Positions 32,160 to 45,038 of a stretch of DNA of 64,000 nt are shown here, one piece after another. Position 1 is the first letter of the stretch. Each line of letters opens with the position of its first letter. The stretch comes from Cichorium intybus (taxonomy: Eukaryota; Streptophyta; Magnoliopsida; Asterales; Asteraceae), in contig CM042014.1 in NCBI GenBank assembly GCA_023525715.1, positions 23,645,404 through 23,709,403 of the forward strand, read 5' to 3'. A model generated the notes under the pieces. The model saw only the letters and a program-made list of their open reading frames with translations. It was not told the origin of the DNA and did no database searches. The position numbers and the translations under genes were made by a program.

Positions 32160-32763
32160 GTAGACCATCTTCAACCCACCTCTATTTTTACTCTAGTTTT
32201 TTGAGTAAAAAATGGTGTTAAAAGAATATCATCTTCAAACCACCTCTATTTTTCACATTATTTTGATTTCAAAAGTTATATTTCTAGTATAATATTTTTC
32301 CTTCATTTACATAAATTGTCAAAATATATCATTCTATTTATTAGCTTTTAACATATAACATATAATTACTCTATCTTTTTATTGTAATAAATTTTGTATA
32401 TTTTTTATAAAATATGTTATCGTGCTTTATTTTTTTTTAAATATACGTAAAGTTTTTTATGAATTCAATGTATAAGTATTCAATTTTGAGAATTATAACT
32501 AATTAAATATTACTTAATATGTAACATGATTGTAACTATTTGTTATTACATTTAAATTAAACTAAAAATGTATAAAAAATAATGGACTAAAAATTACAAG
32601 TGAAACATTAACTCTATTTTTTGTGCAAATGAATAGTAATACTCTATATTTAAAGTAGTAATATTATTCATATACCAAAAAATAAAATCGGTTATATATG
32701 TAAGTTGGAGGAAAAATGGTTTAAAAATAATATAAACCTAATTATAGATGTGAGTTGGAGATG
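32160..32763. mobile_element. MITE, probably Mutator-like (604 bp)
   Basis: Inverted ends CCATCTTCAACCCACCTCTA (left) and, reversed, CATCTCCAACTCACATCTAT (right). CAGTTAAAC flanks both sides (32151-32159 and 32764-32772), a 9-bp duplication. Six extra bases sit between the left duplication and the inverted repeat. The left end motif recurs once inside (about 32230). It is AT-rich and non-coding. Confidence 0.65.
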
Positions 32764-32795
32764 CAGTTAAACATGGAAAAACTATAATTTACTCT

Positions 32796-32797
<2 letters not shown>

Positions 32798-32855
<58 letters not shown>
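32798..32855. repeat. (TA)n microsatellite
   Basis: About 29 TA units. Confidence 0.95.
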
Positions 32856-32859
<4 letters not shown>

Positions 32860-33499
32860 TACCAAATTCCGGTTGTGTCACATATGCTACTGTTCATTTT
32901 ATTTTTCTTTTTTCAGATCTATAATTACTAAATTAAGATCATAGTATAATTGTCAAAACATATAATACAAAATGCAAATAAGCTTTTATTTGAAAATAGT
33001 AATTTTGATTCTTCTTATAGTAAATCTTTATATTTACGTTTTTTCCCTTCAACTAATTGCGAATAATTGTTTTCATCCCTATTTATTATAAAGTTATATT
33101 ATTGGTATTTTGTAAGTTACGATTTCGGTCCCTTATTATATTTTAAAGTTACATTTTCGTCCCTTACATAACCTTTTTTGTCGAGCTGCGTTTTTCAATA
33201 TACCGGGCTTCTGCAGCATCTCGCAGACAGTCGAAAAACTAGTTACACTTAATTTTTATAAAAAAGAAAAGAAATATACCAAAATCTATTGCAGCCCATT
33301 ACCCGATATCACGAGCCACGACTTCACGAGTAACATAGCCCAAAGATAAAAACTACATACATACACGCCCATCTATTTTGATTTTTGAGCATATCTAAAA
33401 TAAACCAAATTTACGTTGGAATAAAATGCATATTAACCAATAACGCGCACAATAACTTTCCGTCGGTTTAATAATACATTATCTAAAATAAAACAAACT
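32856..33499. other. AT-rich DNA downstream of NAT12, no gene seen
   Basis: Nothing beyond short phrases of unknown repeats (for example TTTCGGTCCCTTATTATA at about 33123) could be identified. Confidence 0.5.
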
Positions 33500-33771
33500 T
33501 TCACCACCTTCGCCTTAAGTATCCACATATAACATATTTACACACGACTAGCAGCAATTTTGAAAAACACAAATGAATAATTACGAGAACACAAAACATA
33601 GAGATAAAAAAAATGTCGAAGACTTGAAAATAAAACAAGAATTTCCAATTGCAAACTACATACAAAAAAACATCAACAATTTTAACATTACAACACAGAT
33701 CCACCTGTCCAATGTACACACACCACCCATTCACAACTACAACGCGTGGCAAAACTTTGATTCGTGGCCCA
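33500..33771 (-). other. Probable 3' UTR of NAT12
   Basis: Minus-strand DNA just after the stop is AT/T-rich and has no reading frame. No exact polyadenylation site can be assigned; the right end of the UTR is set by the stop codon and the left end is a guess. Confidence 0.4.
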
Positions 33772-36700
33772 CTAAAGCCCGACCCATCTCACCCATCTGA
33801 ACATTTTTCCAACTCTAAACGGTAACCCGTAGTCCTTAGCCACACCCGGTTCCCTTCTAGCCGCCTCCGGTTCAGTCCACACGTACACCCCTCTCTCTTG
33901 CCTACTCCCAGGCACCGTGTTATCCAAAATTACAGCTACCAAAAACGCAATCACCATGTGCAATGACAGCACCGTGTTCATAACATAATTTAACTGTAAT
34001 CATAAAAAAGAATTTGTTAAAGATATGATTATTATGATGACTGGTGATTTGATGGGGGAATGATACGTACGCCTCGGTATTGGGACCGGAATGGGCCGTG
34101 GGAGGCAACGACGTAGGGCTGGAAATAAATAGGAACGGCGGAATTGGAATTAGGTGCAAGACCGTATTGCTGAAAGTAGGCCGGAATGGAAAGGGAGAAA
34201 AACAAAGAAAGGCCGATGATTATTATGTTTCGTGAGCTTCCGGCTTCACTGTAACGCAAGTTTGATAAACCCAACGCTGCAAGCATGGCCCACATGATGC
34301 ATAACAACCCCGCAACCATTACTTGAGGAATTGACGCGATAAACCCTCCTACTTTACCTGTATCAAAAAGATAATTGCTTAGCCAATTATATATAAAAAA
34401 ACAGGAAATTTTTAACATTAGATGATCTTTTTCAAAAAGAGAAAATTTTGGTCCCAAAAAGATTCATCTTGCAACTTTGTCATTATTTGAGGTTTTTGGT
34501 CCATAGATCGTTTAATTTAATTTAACAACCAAGCTGGTAATTTATTCAAAACCACCATTTTGTCCCTGGACCAAAACTGAAAAGGTAAATTACCACAGGG
34601 ACCACATCTGTACTTTTTCTCTACTTTTTTTAAGTTAAGGTTATTAACCGTATTTTAATACATCTTTTATTTCAGGATACTTTTTCAAAATAAAATTCAA
34701 GGCATTATATATTTATAATTACATAATATATTTCGTTACCTAAAAATAAAAATATAATCAATTGATTGCTAATCAAATTAATTGTTCGGTTATAAATATA
34801 TGTTATTGCCCATTAACATTCATTAATTAAGAGAATATTACATATTTGGTCAATGTGATACATTGCTTTTTCAATTCTGATCCAGGGGTAGCACGGTAAC
34901 TTTGAAAAAAATGACAGCTGGGTAGTAAGATACTAAGATTGCGATCTATGGATCAAAAACATTCCAAATAAGAACCAAAATTGCAAGAGAAAACTTTTTG
35001 GGACCAAAATTGCAAAATTCAGATAAACTTTAGGACCAAAATTGTAACTTACTCTTTCAAAAATTATAAAAAGACATTCATTACCTACTAGGGATAACAC
35101 AATCAAAACACAAGCTCCCAACTCAACCGCTCTTCGACTCCCCATTTTTGTGACAGCAATTGTGTGGACATTTTCGGTCAAAGAAGTTGACCCGGTTCCC
35201 GTGCCCCACAATCCCGCTAAAATGCTGGACAAACCTTCTAGACCAATCCCACGGCTCACGACACCTGGCGTCGGGGGCCTAGATGCCACCAATAACGACG
35301 ATGCATGGTACGACCCAACCTTTACAGATAAAACACTTTTAATACAATATAATAATTTCTTTTCGGTTTTAATTAAAGAATCATGGCATGGATTGTAAAT
35401 TACCGAGTCGACTGAAGAAATAAGAGACACCACGCACATTACAATAGCCATTTTCCAAGTGAAAACAGGTGTCCCCCATTGTAATGGGTATGGGAATCTG
35501 AACCATGGAGATGATTTTAAGGCGTGTGAGGTGTCAGCTCGACAGCTTTTCATTCTGGCAACGTGATTTCTGCAGTGATTTGATAACATGTTTGAAGTTG
35601 GAATATTTACGTCACAGCCATCGTATTTGTAGGCCCCGGCTTCTGTTAGAAGAAAAGTCATGGCCCATGTGATGGCTAGACCTAATGGTACCTGGGAGTG
35701 TGAATTATAATAATATATTACTAAACCATAAAGAAATACAAAAAAAAAAAATTGATAAATTGTTGGATTTACTTACAGCATATATTAGGAATATGCGGTG
35801 ACCTAAAACAGAGACTTTGCGGAGATACTGAAAGATATATAAAGAAGACATGGATAAATTTTTATAAGTAGAAATAGAAGATCACCAAGGGCAAAAAGGG
35901 AAATGCAGGAAGAGAACTTACTAGAGAAAACATAATAACCAAAAGAATCTGAACCATGCCTATCTCAAGACACGCACCCATTTGTGGGAAACCATAGCTA
36001 TAGAAGGAAAGTCCAACAGCAGCAATAGTTGGAGACACAACCACTGGGTTGATCAATCTGAAAAAATGATTTATAAAACGTTTAAAATTTGTAGCATATT
36101 TCAAAACCCATTGTGCTGAACAAATGACCAAATAAAAAGAAGTGATACACACCTCAAGAATAGAGTCATCAGTCCACTGTATCCAAGAAATGCTTGAAAA
36201 GCTGATGCAATAATTATAGCCCCCTGTAGTTCCTTCATTATATGCTTGAAATTCTGTAATACCATGAGCATACAAACTTTGTAAATTCTTTTAATTTCAC
36301 TATGAATGGCAATATATGTGTAGGTTTTGTAGAGCTTACGTTTCCTTTCAATCCAAGGAACTCGGGGGATTTTATTATGGCAAGCGCAGGGGCAAGAAAG
36401 ACAAAAGATGGACCTTGTATGAGGGGTAATCTCGATCCAAAATTTGCTTGTAGAAGTGTGGTCATTCCCGAAACAAAAAGAACAGTGGAGACCACCATTG
36501 ACATATCTTCCTACACCCACTAATTTCCATCAGACTGATTCAAGTGAAGATACAGAATTTCATATATAGGTTTAAATGACATGAAGTTCAAGTGCTTACA
36601 TGGTCACCACCCATTGCTGGAACAATAACAAGCGGGATTAGAACAAGCGAACCCAGCATAGATAGATAGTGCTGGAACCCGTAGAAACCAATGGGAACTG

Positions 36701-37485
36701 AAAACAAATCACAAAACCAAGTGCAGAATAGTAGTCAGACATACTAGAGATATCAATACAATTAGCAACAAATGCTCGTGTTGAAACCATGAAATATGAT
36801 GAAGCTATGATGTTAAGAAGACAATTGCAGTCACAATTTCACACTGCACGTGGTTATAAAAGATAACTTTACTCTGGTAGAGAATAGACACTTGCTAGAT
36901 ATCAATAGATAACACGTTTTAAGAACGAATTGTAGAATTTGAATTCTGTAATAGACTAGGAGCATGATAATGTTTACCAAGGCCAGGAGTGTCTCTAAGC
37001 TCATACTTCATATGCGAATGACGAGAAACAAATTCATCATCAACAGTTTGCGGCAATGCATTCTCATTCCTAACTACCCTCTGGGTTGGTTGAGGAGCCT
37101 GCGGTGTCTCAACCGCAGCAGCATTATTAGCCGGCCTAGGAGCCGCAGGCTTGGGCGGTAATCGTGCAGGACCACCCTCAGCCTCTCCCCTCTTCTTCAC
37201 TGACTGATCCTTATCCGATTGTACCTGTACCTGAGCATTAGCGGGCGGAGGCGGAGCTGTACCGTTCACAGCAGGGACCGGACGGGCACGTCCAGCCTCG
37301 AGATCGACCGGAGGCCTGGTAATTTGACCGGAATCACTGGCATTGGTCTCTCCAGAGAACCTAGGGCGAAAACCGGTTCGTTTGGCCCATGAAGAAGGAG
37401 GCATTGCAGGTGCGTCGTTTGAATCTTGACCAGGAGGCCATGGGCCGGGTTTGGAACGGTTGGTCGGGTCTGAGTTCTGCGCCAT
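33772..37485 (-). CDS. NAT12: Nucleobase-ascorbate transporter 12 (NAT/NCS2 family), 10 exons
   Basis: Predicted membrane carrier of the NAT/NCS2 (xanthine/uracil permease-like) family; its substrate is not settled for this branch. Exons, minus strand: 37485-36978, 36697-36600, 36510-36340, 36253-36153, 36057-35922, 35827-35777, 35691-35404, 35319-35085, 34357-34071, 33993-33772. All nine introns are GT-AG and the joined frame is 2097 nt (698 aa) with no stop. Residues 1-169 form a Pro-rich cytosolic tail (PWPPGQDSNDAPAMPPSSWA), the hallmark of NAT11/NAT12. The carrier core holds the QH motif (178-179, GFQHYLSML) and the NAT signature ENVHTIAVTK (500-509), with His at the usual Gly, as I recall for this branch. 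The C-terminus (PGSRQERGVYVW ... PFRVGKMFRWVRWVGL) and total length fit Arabidopsis NAT12. It appears intact and is the only host gene here. Confidence 0.95.
34447..35010. repeat. Inverted-repeat element inside NAT12 intron 8
   Basis: TTTGGTCCCAAAAAG and CCATAGATCG near 34447-34510 recur inverted at 34937-35010 (CGATCTATGG, CTTTTTGGGACCAAAA). The arms are about 60 bp with internal matches (CTTGCAACTTTGTCATTATT against CTTGCAATTTTGGTTCTTAT). It explains why this intron is 727 bp while the others are 77-280 bp. No clear target duplication can be separated from the repeat. Confidence 0.6.
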
Positions 37486-37586
37486 GCTTGCTTCCTTGTT
37501 GTAGCTGTTATTAATTCATTGTAGCGGTAGATCTGGGGTTAGGGTTTTGAGACAAAAACAGAGAAGAGGTCCACAAATGAAGTGAA

Positions 37587-37649
37587 CTAACAAACAACCG
37601 AGCAGATTGTCGCCATTGTTGGTGATGGAGTTGAAGATCCCAATCCCAT
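37587..37649 (-). CDS. Upstream ORF in the NAT12 leader (20 codons)
   Basis: The minus strand has GCCGCCATGG, a very strong start context, and encodes MGLGSSTPSPTMATICSVVC then TAG, ending 101 bases before the NAT12 ATG. A second, 2-codon frame (ATG AAT TAA) follows near 37520. If the leader is unspliced, these would reduce translation of NAT12. The leader also has (CT)n (about 37720-37735), common in plant 5' UTRs. A 5' UTR intron removing the uORF cannot be excluded. Confidence 0.45.
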   Translation of the reverse strand: MGLGSSTPSPTMATICSVVC

Positions 37650-37799
37650 GGCGGCAGAGAGATGAAGATTTGTGTGTGAGAGTAAGAGTTAAGTAGAGTG
37701 TGTGTGTTTTAGGAAGAGAGAGAGAGAAGACAGCTAATATAACAAGTGATTACAGAGAGAGAAGAAAACGGTGTGGAGCGTGAAGGAGTGAGGGGGGAA

Positions 37800-38340
37800 A
37801 ACCGCGTTTTATTAATTAGTCCCTCTAACATGTCTCTGATAACTTTTCACCCTCTTATCTTTTGAAATATTCTATTAGTAGTCCCTATAGTACTAAGCCT
37901 TTGCTGATTTAACTTTTTATGGATTTTGTTTCTATGAATTCGAGTGAAATAAAACACAAAAATGTAATTGACAACTTGAATAACGGGCAAATAGCATTTC
38001 CAACTAATGTATTCGGTTAAGATCTAAGTAGCATAGTTTTAAATGCAATAATAGTAATAGTTGCATTATTTTACTGGTTATAAAAAAACATATGCAATTC
38101 ATAAATGACTAATATATCTCTTTCCCATTTTTCCGAATAGGCTATAGAGGCTCTATTAGAAAAACAATTGCCTTTGTTACCATATGATTGCACTTGTGTT
38201 TCAAGTAATTACCATGATGGTGCGAGGAGATACTTGGTTGTGAGATCTTAACAACTCTTAAGACTTCACCATCAGTGCTGCGAGGTTTCAAGTAATGTGG
38301 GAGTCAATGACTTTCATGACACAAGGGGATACCTAGCAAT
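37800..38340. other. Upstream region of NAT12, no other gene seen
   Basis: AT-rich. I see no clear TATA box on the minus strand; the promoter may be of the CT-rich initiator kind. Confidence 0.4.
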
Positions 38341-38354
38341 AGGATATTAACAAC

Positions 38355-38800
38355 TTTGAATGGTTAGTGCGACGAGGCTTCATATTGATTATATCACTCT
38401 ACCAAAGGACCCTTTTAGGACGAGATGGAATAATATTGTGCTAAGGAAAATGAATATTCGCATACGGCAGACTTTATTGGATTGTATTCCTTCTAGGCAG
38501 AATTTAGCAAATAGAGGTGTTGACCTACTATCTATGTTATGTATGATTTTTAATATTTACATGGAGAATGTTTATCACATTTTCTTGAAGTGTGAAGTTC
38601 GTCCCAATTGTTGTTGAATATAGCTAGGTCGTGCAACATAAAGTTCCCTCATTTTGACCAAGTTCGTGATTGTTTTGTATAGATCGAGAATGCTCAACTG
38701 CCTTCTTTAAATGGCGAGGTTTTGGATGTCATATTTTCAAGTCACGTGGTGTTGAGGCGGCAAACTCAACGAATAAATCACGATGGATAAGAATCTTAAA
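38355..38800 (+). pseudogene. LINE (L1-like) remnant: reverse transcriptase zinc-binding domain
   Basis: The frame 38360-38617 reads VSATRLHIDYITLP, then TRWNNIVLRKMNIRIRQTLL, then CIPSRQNLANRGVDL and VYHIFLKCEV. This is the zf-RVT layout at the end of plant LINE ORF2 (TRWNK..P.KVN..W, LPTR.NL..RG, C..C...E...HLF..C). Key Trp and Cys positions are changed and a stop follows. Diverged coding-like text continues to about 38800. No RT or endonuclease is present nearby. Confidence 0.75.
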
Positions 38801-38829
38801 GTTCGTTCACTACTCAATATACTAATGAT

Positions 38830-40350
38830 ATGGTACAGAGTAAGCATGGTCGGCCCTCAGGGACAAGGGTCTAACTTTATGCTGAGTTGTTCACATAAGA
38901 TACACGAAATGTTCGGGGGGTTTGTAATTTAAAATTTATCAAATTTAACATGTAGATAATTTAAATGATACGAATACACAAATGAAATGAAGTTCTGATT
39001 CCGTTGTACATGTTTGATAAAGGAATTCAACCAATACCATAAATTATGCTAGTTTCACCTAAGATGGTTTTCAAAAGTATTAACGATCTCTAACACTTTC
39101 AGTTCATCATTTTATTTAATCAAAATGTGCTATTTGAATTAAAACTATTTCTCTTAAACATAATCTAAACAAGCTCTCAAATTATGTTAGAAAAACGCAT
39201 TAGAATTCAAGTGAACAAACCATTCAGCACTTCATACTTCTCAAATGCTCGGAAGCGTAAAAATGTGTAGTTCAAGTTACATCTAAATTAGTTTTAACAT
39301 GAAACTAATCTCTATGTTGCTACTAATATTTATCCATGAAACAATTACGTATTTCACAGATAAAATTGCAATCATGATTCTAACATCAATTCAAGCGGCC
39401 AACACGAAATGACATATAAATCAATTTAAACATTTGAAGCAAAACTTCAACAACTAGATGAAGACATAAACATAATCTTAGCCGAATGATTAAAAAATCC
39501 CAGATTACATGTTTCACAGAACCGGATAATCAAGAGACCTAGCCACACATGCTCGGGCTAAGATCTCTAAGATGCAAGTAATAGAAACTATTCAAATTGT
39601 ACTTACAAAACAACGATCAAATCATAGATTAGTGTTTCCAAATGTTTTATCTTGAAATCTCCTCTCAATTTTTGTATCTTCCTCCTTCAAATGTGTGTAA
39701 CCCCCCAAAATGACCCAAAAACCACCCTATAAACCGTGTAAGAAACTGTTGTTTAATTTCAGTTTTGCGTGTTACACGGCCCGTGTAAAGTCACACGGGT
39801 CGTGTAGCATCTTCGAGTTTACTGTCCGGTTTAAGGCAAGCCTCACACAACCTGTGTAGAGGTACACAACCCGTGTGAGGTTTCTTCACAAAGCATGCAG
39901 TGGGTTGGGGGGTCTAGCACGACCCGTGCAGAGTCTGCTGGCTCCAATTCTTCATTCTTTTGACTCCAATATGGTTCCAAGTTAAGCTCCAATGCTCCAT
40001 AATCCATCCAAGCCTCGTTCCAAGCACTCCAAGCCTTCCATGCCTCACTCGCTCCGCTCCACTTTATGCTATCCATCTTATGCTCCATTTCTCCTTTTCC
40101 ACCTGAAAACATACATAATTTATGAAGTATCGTAGTTCCCGAAAAATGCATGAAAATAACTAAAACGGAAAATAAAGAAAGGTAAAAACCGCCTAGAAAA
40201 TATACATAAAATACATCTAACACGTGGTAGTCTATTTGGAAATCCAAGAAAGAGTTGCCTTTCCCTATGAAAAAACCAAGGCATGAATCGTTATTCAATA
40301 ACATAGTTGCTATGTCTTTTCTATGGTGTGTGAATAGAAGAAAGATAGTA
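38830..40350. repeat. Unclassified repeat-like DNA with ACACGACCCGTGT palindromes
   Basis: Phrases such as CCTCAGGGACAAGG (38876) look like a dispersed plant repeat. At 39774-39932 near-palindromes of the type ACACGGCCCGTGT occur five times. The minus-strand open frame 39843-40304 has a Trp/Glu/Ala run but no recognisable domain. Confidence 0.35.
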
Positions 40351-42687
40351 AATTGTAATTGGGTTCAGTGGATTCAAAACTCAATGTTGTTTAACTCCTT
40401 GTAATTTTTTACTTGTTCCTTGCTAGTTATGATATAAGCCGTTCCAATTGTTGTTGAAAAACTTTGTACCAACTAATTGCGTGAAGCAAACAAATTGTTT
40501 CGATTTTTTTTTCTCTAAACGGTTAATAGTATAACAATGGTTTTATGAAAAGTAAATAAACCACTGAAAACCAATACATAACAAGGTTGTGTGAACTACT
40601 ATTTATAATGGTGTGGTGTTCTTGCAACTTGTCTATATATGATCTCCTTACATGAGTTGATATTCTAATACCATATAAGTGACAGGCGATTCTTAGATAT
40701 TGATGATCGTACATTTCGAGAGTGTAACATACTAACATTTTTTCAATTTGATATTGTGAGCCTCTTCATGCATGTTTGAATTATATTCATGGAATCTTTA
40801 TAATTTTCTTATGTGGGGGCACAAGAGATGGATATGCATAGATAGCCTTCATAGATTGATGTTTCATTAAATAAGATAACAATGTAACAAATAAAACTAA
40901 AAAACAGAACTAAATTATAACATGGTCTATTCAATAAAGACCTGACAGACAACGTTTGAGTGCATGGCTTATACGAGCCCCACTACAAACCTATATGATG
41001 AAACCATTATTGTAGGCGAATATGTGTTTGAAGACCCGGTAGGATCACTCTAGTGCCTTACCAAGGTAAAGATTGTGTTTAAATATTTCTTATCGTTCCA
41101 TAAGACGATCTTGAATGTGGCCGGTTCTACACGTAAATAAATATTTTTAAGAAAGTTTGTTTGTTAGAGTTTGTTTTGTCATATGTAATTATCTCGAGAA
41201 CTTGTAGCACACATATTCTAATTTGCATTTTCTTTTCACTCTTCACCTTGCTAATTTGTTTTGTTGTTTTATTTTCCTAATAGAATGTTGCCACTATACA
41301 AAAAAGATAAATTACAAAAAGAACCGACTACCACCAATTGATGAAATGTTGGAAATTTTTGCTAACAAGATCGATAGTAGGTTTAAGCATGCTTATGCAA
41401 TAATGGATAAACGAGTGGATTAATTTGTTGTATAGTTTGCTGAAATAGAAAAGCTTTTAACCATCTTTTCAGTTTCTACTACTCCATCTACTCGTACTAA
41501 AATAATGCATTCCTCGTTCCTTACATATCACAATCCACGACGAACATATTACATATGTACCACCACTTTCACATCTTATGACACATATGTTTCCCACTAT
41601 CCAACAACCTTCATTCACACTAGTTTATGTAGATGAAAAATATCATCACTATCCCCACACGTTCACGCTACTACATGTTAGGTTCATCCGCCACACGGTC
41701 ACCATCATCTTTCGGGTATAGTTATTCCATCGCAACATCATTTACGACATGAACTATGAAAATATAAATAAATTTGAATATATAAATAAATTAGCATTCA
41801 GGAAAAAGAAGGATAAATTATATTTCTATAAAAAGTACTTGATTTTTTTAGTGGAAAATCTTGCGGGAACACTACATTAACATGTGATAAAACAATATCA
41901 TCTCTTTTTTAAAAAAATGTAACAAGTTTATTTTTAATGTATTTCAGAAAATTTCAAAAAATATATCAACGCTAAAAGAGCAAAAGTTAAATTTAACTAT
42001 ATTTTTATATCATCAGCACAATTAAACATATTTATCTACAAAAGTCCCTAAAATTTTGTTAATAAATTCAATTATTCACTTTTTTTGCAACTAACGGGGT
42101 ATTTGACAAAAATCAATAATTGTAACCAGGGACTAAGAACGCAAGTGGGAAATGCAGAGGGGCCAATTATTCAAGTTCTGCCATATGTTTTTGACATTTT
42201 CTTATCCATTTCTGTGCTATCTATAGCTCTCGTCTGTTTGTATGGATGATGTCATGTTATTATGAGATGTTATCCCTAATTCCATACATGGCATGTTATT
42301 TCTTTTGTCATGTTCCATGAAAATAAGCACCTCAAAACAACAATTCGTTTTCAAACTAAAGTTTAAATGTGAAATATTTTTTTAATGGTATTACATATCT
42401 TTGTTATTGTTAAATTTATACAAAAAAATTAATATGTTTTCCATTTTTATTCTTATTAGGATAAACTACAAATTTGTTTCACATGGTTAAATAAAATTTA
42501 TGAACTTGGTCCATAACTTGAAATTTTAACATTTTCTATCACTTAACCCAACGAAGGTTTTAAGACCGTATATTATGGCAAAAGTTTATTAATCCTATAA
42601 ATATAAATAGTTATTCTTGACTGTATAAACTAATACAAAATGTTATCTCTACAAAATTTAAGGATTGATCATTTCGGTAATTTTAGT
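40351..42687. other. AT-rich intergenic DNA, no gene supported
   Basis: A short frame at 41300-41423 (LPPIDEMLEIFANKIDSRF) looks protein-like but is isolated and unrecognised. The rest shows nothing I can name. Confidence 0.4.
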
Positions 42688-42695
42688 ATTATATC

Positions 42696-43294
42696 CAAGG
42701 ATAAGCATTTGGACCTCAAAACTAAACTGAACCAGTGGTTGGACCTGGGCCCGGGCTGACTCGGACCTTCTTTGTTGTATGTAGGTGCAGTTTTCGGTTC
42801 TAATGTTTTGTTGAAATTCGGTTCCTCGATTCCGGTTCCATCGAACAAGGTACAAACCCGGACCGAACCGAAATACATGTTTCTATCCATCTTTGTAGCT
42901 TTCTTCGTTTGCAACTTCATAGCAGTCTAAAGCTTTAACGAAGAGCAATGATCTGATCAAGGGAAACAAAGGGGTTGTCGTGTTATCTTCTATTTGTTGA
43001 GTATGTCCTCCGTACTTGTATAATTACTAGTCGAATTATTCGTAGTGTAACATGGAAGCTCGTTAGAGACAAAGAATAAGAGAGGGTAGGGCGCGGTTCA
43101 ATCTAGAAAATAATGTTGGAAATGGAAATCGGTTCTAGTTGGTTCGGAACCGAAGAACCGAAACCGTCAATGAAACCGGGACCGAGGGTGGTATAGGAGG
43201 TCCGGTTATTGGTTTAGTTTCTTCAAGCATTTAGGTTTGGTTCTTCACCGGCTCGGTCCGATTCTGGTTGGTTTTGGACCCGAGCTCATGCCTA
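42696..43294. mobile_element. hAT-type element (599 bp), AACCGGAACCGA-rich
   Basis: Left end CAAGGATAAGCATTTGGACC; right end, reversed, TAGGCATGAGCTCGGGTCCA. A perfect 8-bp duplication ATTATATC flanks it (42688-42695 and 43295-43302). GGTTCGG/CCGAACC phrases fill both subterminal parts. It is non-coding. Confidence 0.85.
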
Positions 43295-43302
43295 ATTATA
43301 TC

Positions 43303-43826
<524 letters not shown>

Positions 43827-44063
43827 TTGGGATCCAGTAAGAAGTAATATTTTGGTAGGAAGGTAAGAAATCTGTAATTAAGGTATGAATGGTTATAATT
43901 AAGGTAAGAATGATATATTTTTATAACTGATTTCAGATCATTTAATATTACATATATATACACCAAAAATATGGTTGCATCTTAAAAGACATTATTATAA
44001 TTTGATAAGTGATGAGATTCCTTCCTACCTTCCTACCAAAATATTATTTCTTACCGGATCCTA

Positions 44064-44069
<6 letters not shown>
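43827..44069. mobile_element. Element D: (TA)n-nested MITE (243 bp)
   Basis: Left end TTGGGATCCAGTAAGAAGTA then ATATTTTGGTAGGAAGGTA; right end, reversed, GAATTAGGATCCGGTAAGAA then ATATTTTGGTAGGAAGGTA. The TIR is about 50 bp. Both flanks are (TA)n. It is non-coding. Confidence 0.85.

Positions 44070-44149
<80 letters not shown>
44070..44149. repeat. (TA)n microsatellite between elements D and E
   Basis: About 40 TA units. Confidence 0.97.
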
Positions 44150-44152
<3 letters not shown>

Positions 44153-44442
44153 ATCAATTGAGGCCAACAAAAAAGTTGAGAACTTGAGGCCAAATCTAGA
44201 CCGTCTATTATCTTAGATCAAAGACTATTATTAAATGGGTATTTTTTAATTATTAAAGCATTTAAAATGATTTAATTAAAATTAAATGTTACATAAAAGT
44301 ATTAAAGTAATTTAATGTTATTCTAATTTTATCAATTCCTAAAATTTCTCTCTTTATCTCTACTTAAGATATATAATCTGATCTTCTCATTCAAAATAAA
44401 ACATAAACCCATTTAATGTCTTTTAAGATGCAACCATATTTT

Positions 44443-45020
44443 TGGGTGAGGTAGGGTGGGTGGGGGTGGGTGGTGGGGGTTGGGGTGGGGTGAGGTAGGG
44501 TGGGGTGGGGGTGGGGTGGGGTGAGGGTAGGGGTGGGGGTGGGATGGGGTGGTAAGGTGGGTGAGTGGTGGGGTGTGGGTGGGTGGGTGAGGGTAGGGGT
44601 GGGTGAAGGTGAGGGTAAGGGTAGAGGTGGGGTGGGGTAGGGTAGGAGTGGGGGTGGGTGAAGGGTGGGGTGGGGGTGGGTGGTGGGGGGTAGGGTGGTA
44701 GGGGTAGGTGGGGTAGGGTGGTTGGGTGAGGGTAGGGGTGGGGTGGGGTGTGGGTGGTGGGGGTAGGGTAGGGGTGGGTGGTAGGTGGGGTAGGGGTAGG
44801 GTGGGTGGGTGGGGTGGGGTTGGGGTGGGGTGGGGGGTGGCGTAGGGGTATTGGGTGTAGGGTGGGTGGTTGGGGTTGGGTGGGTGGGGGTGGGAGGTAG
44901 GTTGGGGGTGGGTAGGTAGGGATAGGGTAGGGGTAGGGGTGGGGTGGCATAGGGGTGGGGGTGGGTGGGTGAGGGTAGGGGTGGGGTAGTGTAGGAGGGG
45001 GTAGGGTGGGTGGGTGAGAT
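44443..45020. repeat. G-rich low-complexity tract, degenerate (GGGTGG)n
   Basis: About 580 bp of GGGTGG/GGGGTAGG units, almost without C on the plus strand. The Pro/His/Tyr-rich minus-strand open frames here are composition artefacts. The tract could form G-quadruplexes. Confidence 0.92.
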
Positions 45021-45038
45021 GGGTATGATATATGTGTA

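Noticed and set aside
33501..37161. Open frames on either strand overlapping NAT12
   Set aside because: Shadows of NAT12 exons or read-through into its introns and 3' UTR.
38830..40350. A gypsy LTR
   Set aside because: No TG...CA pair, primer site or coding part could be located.
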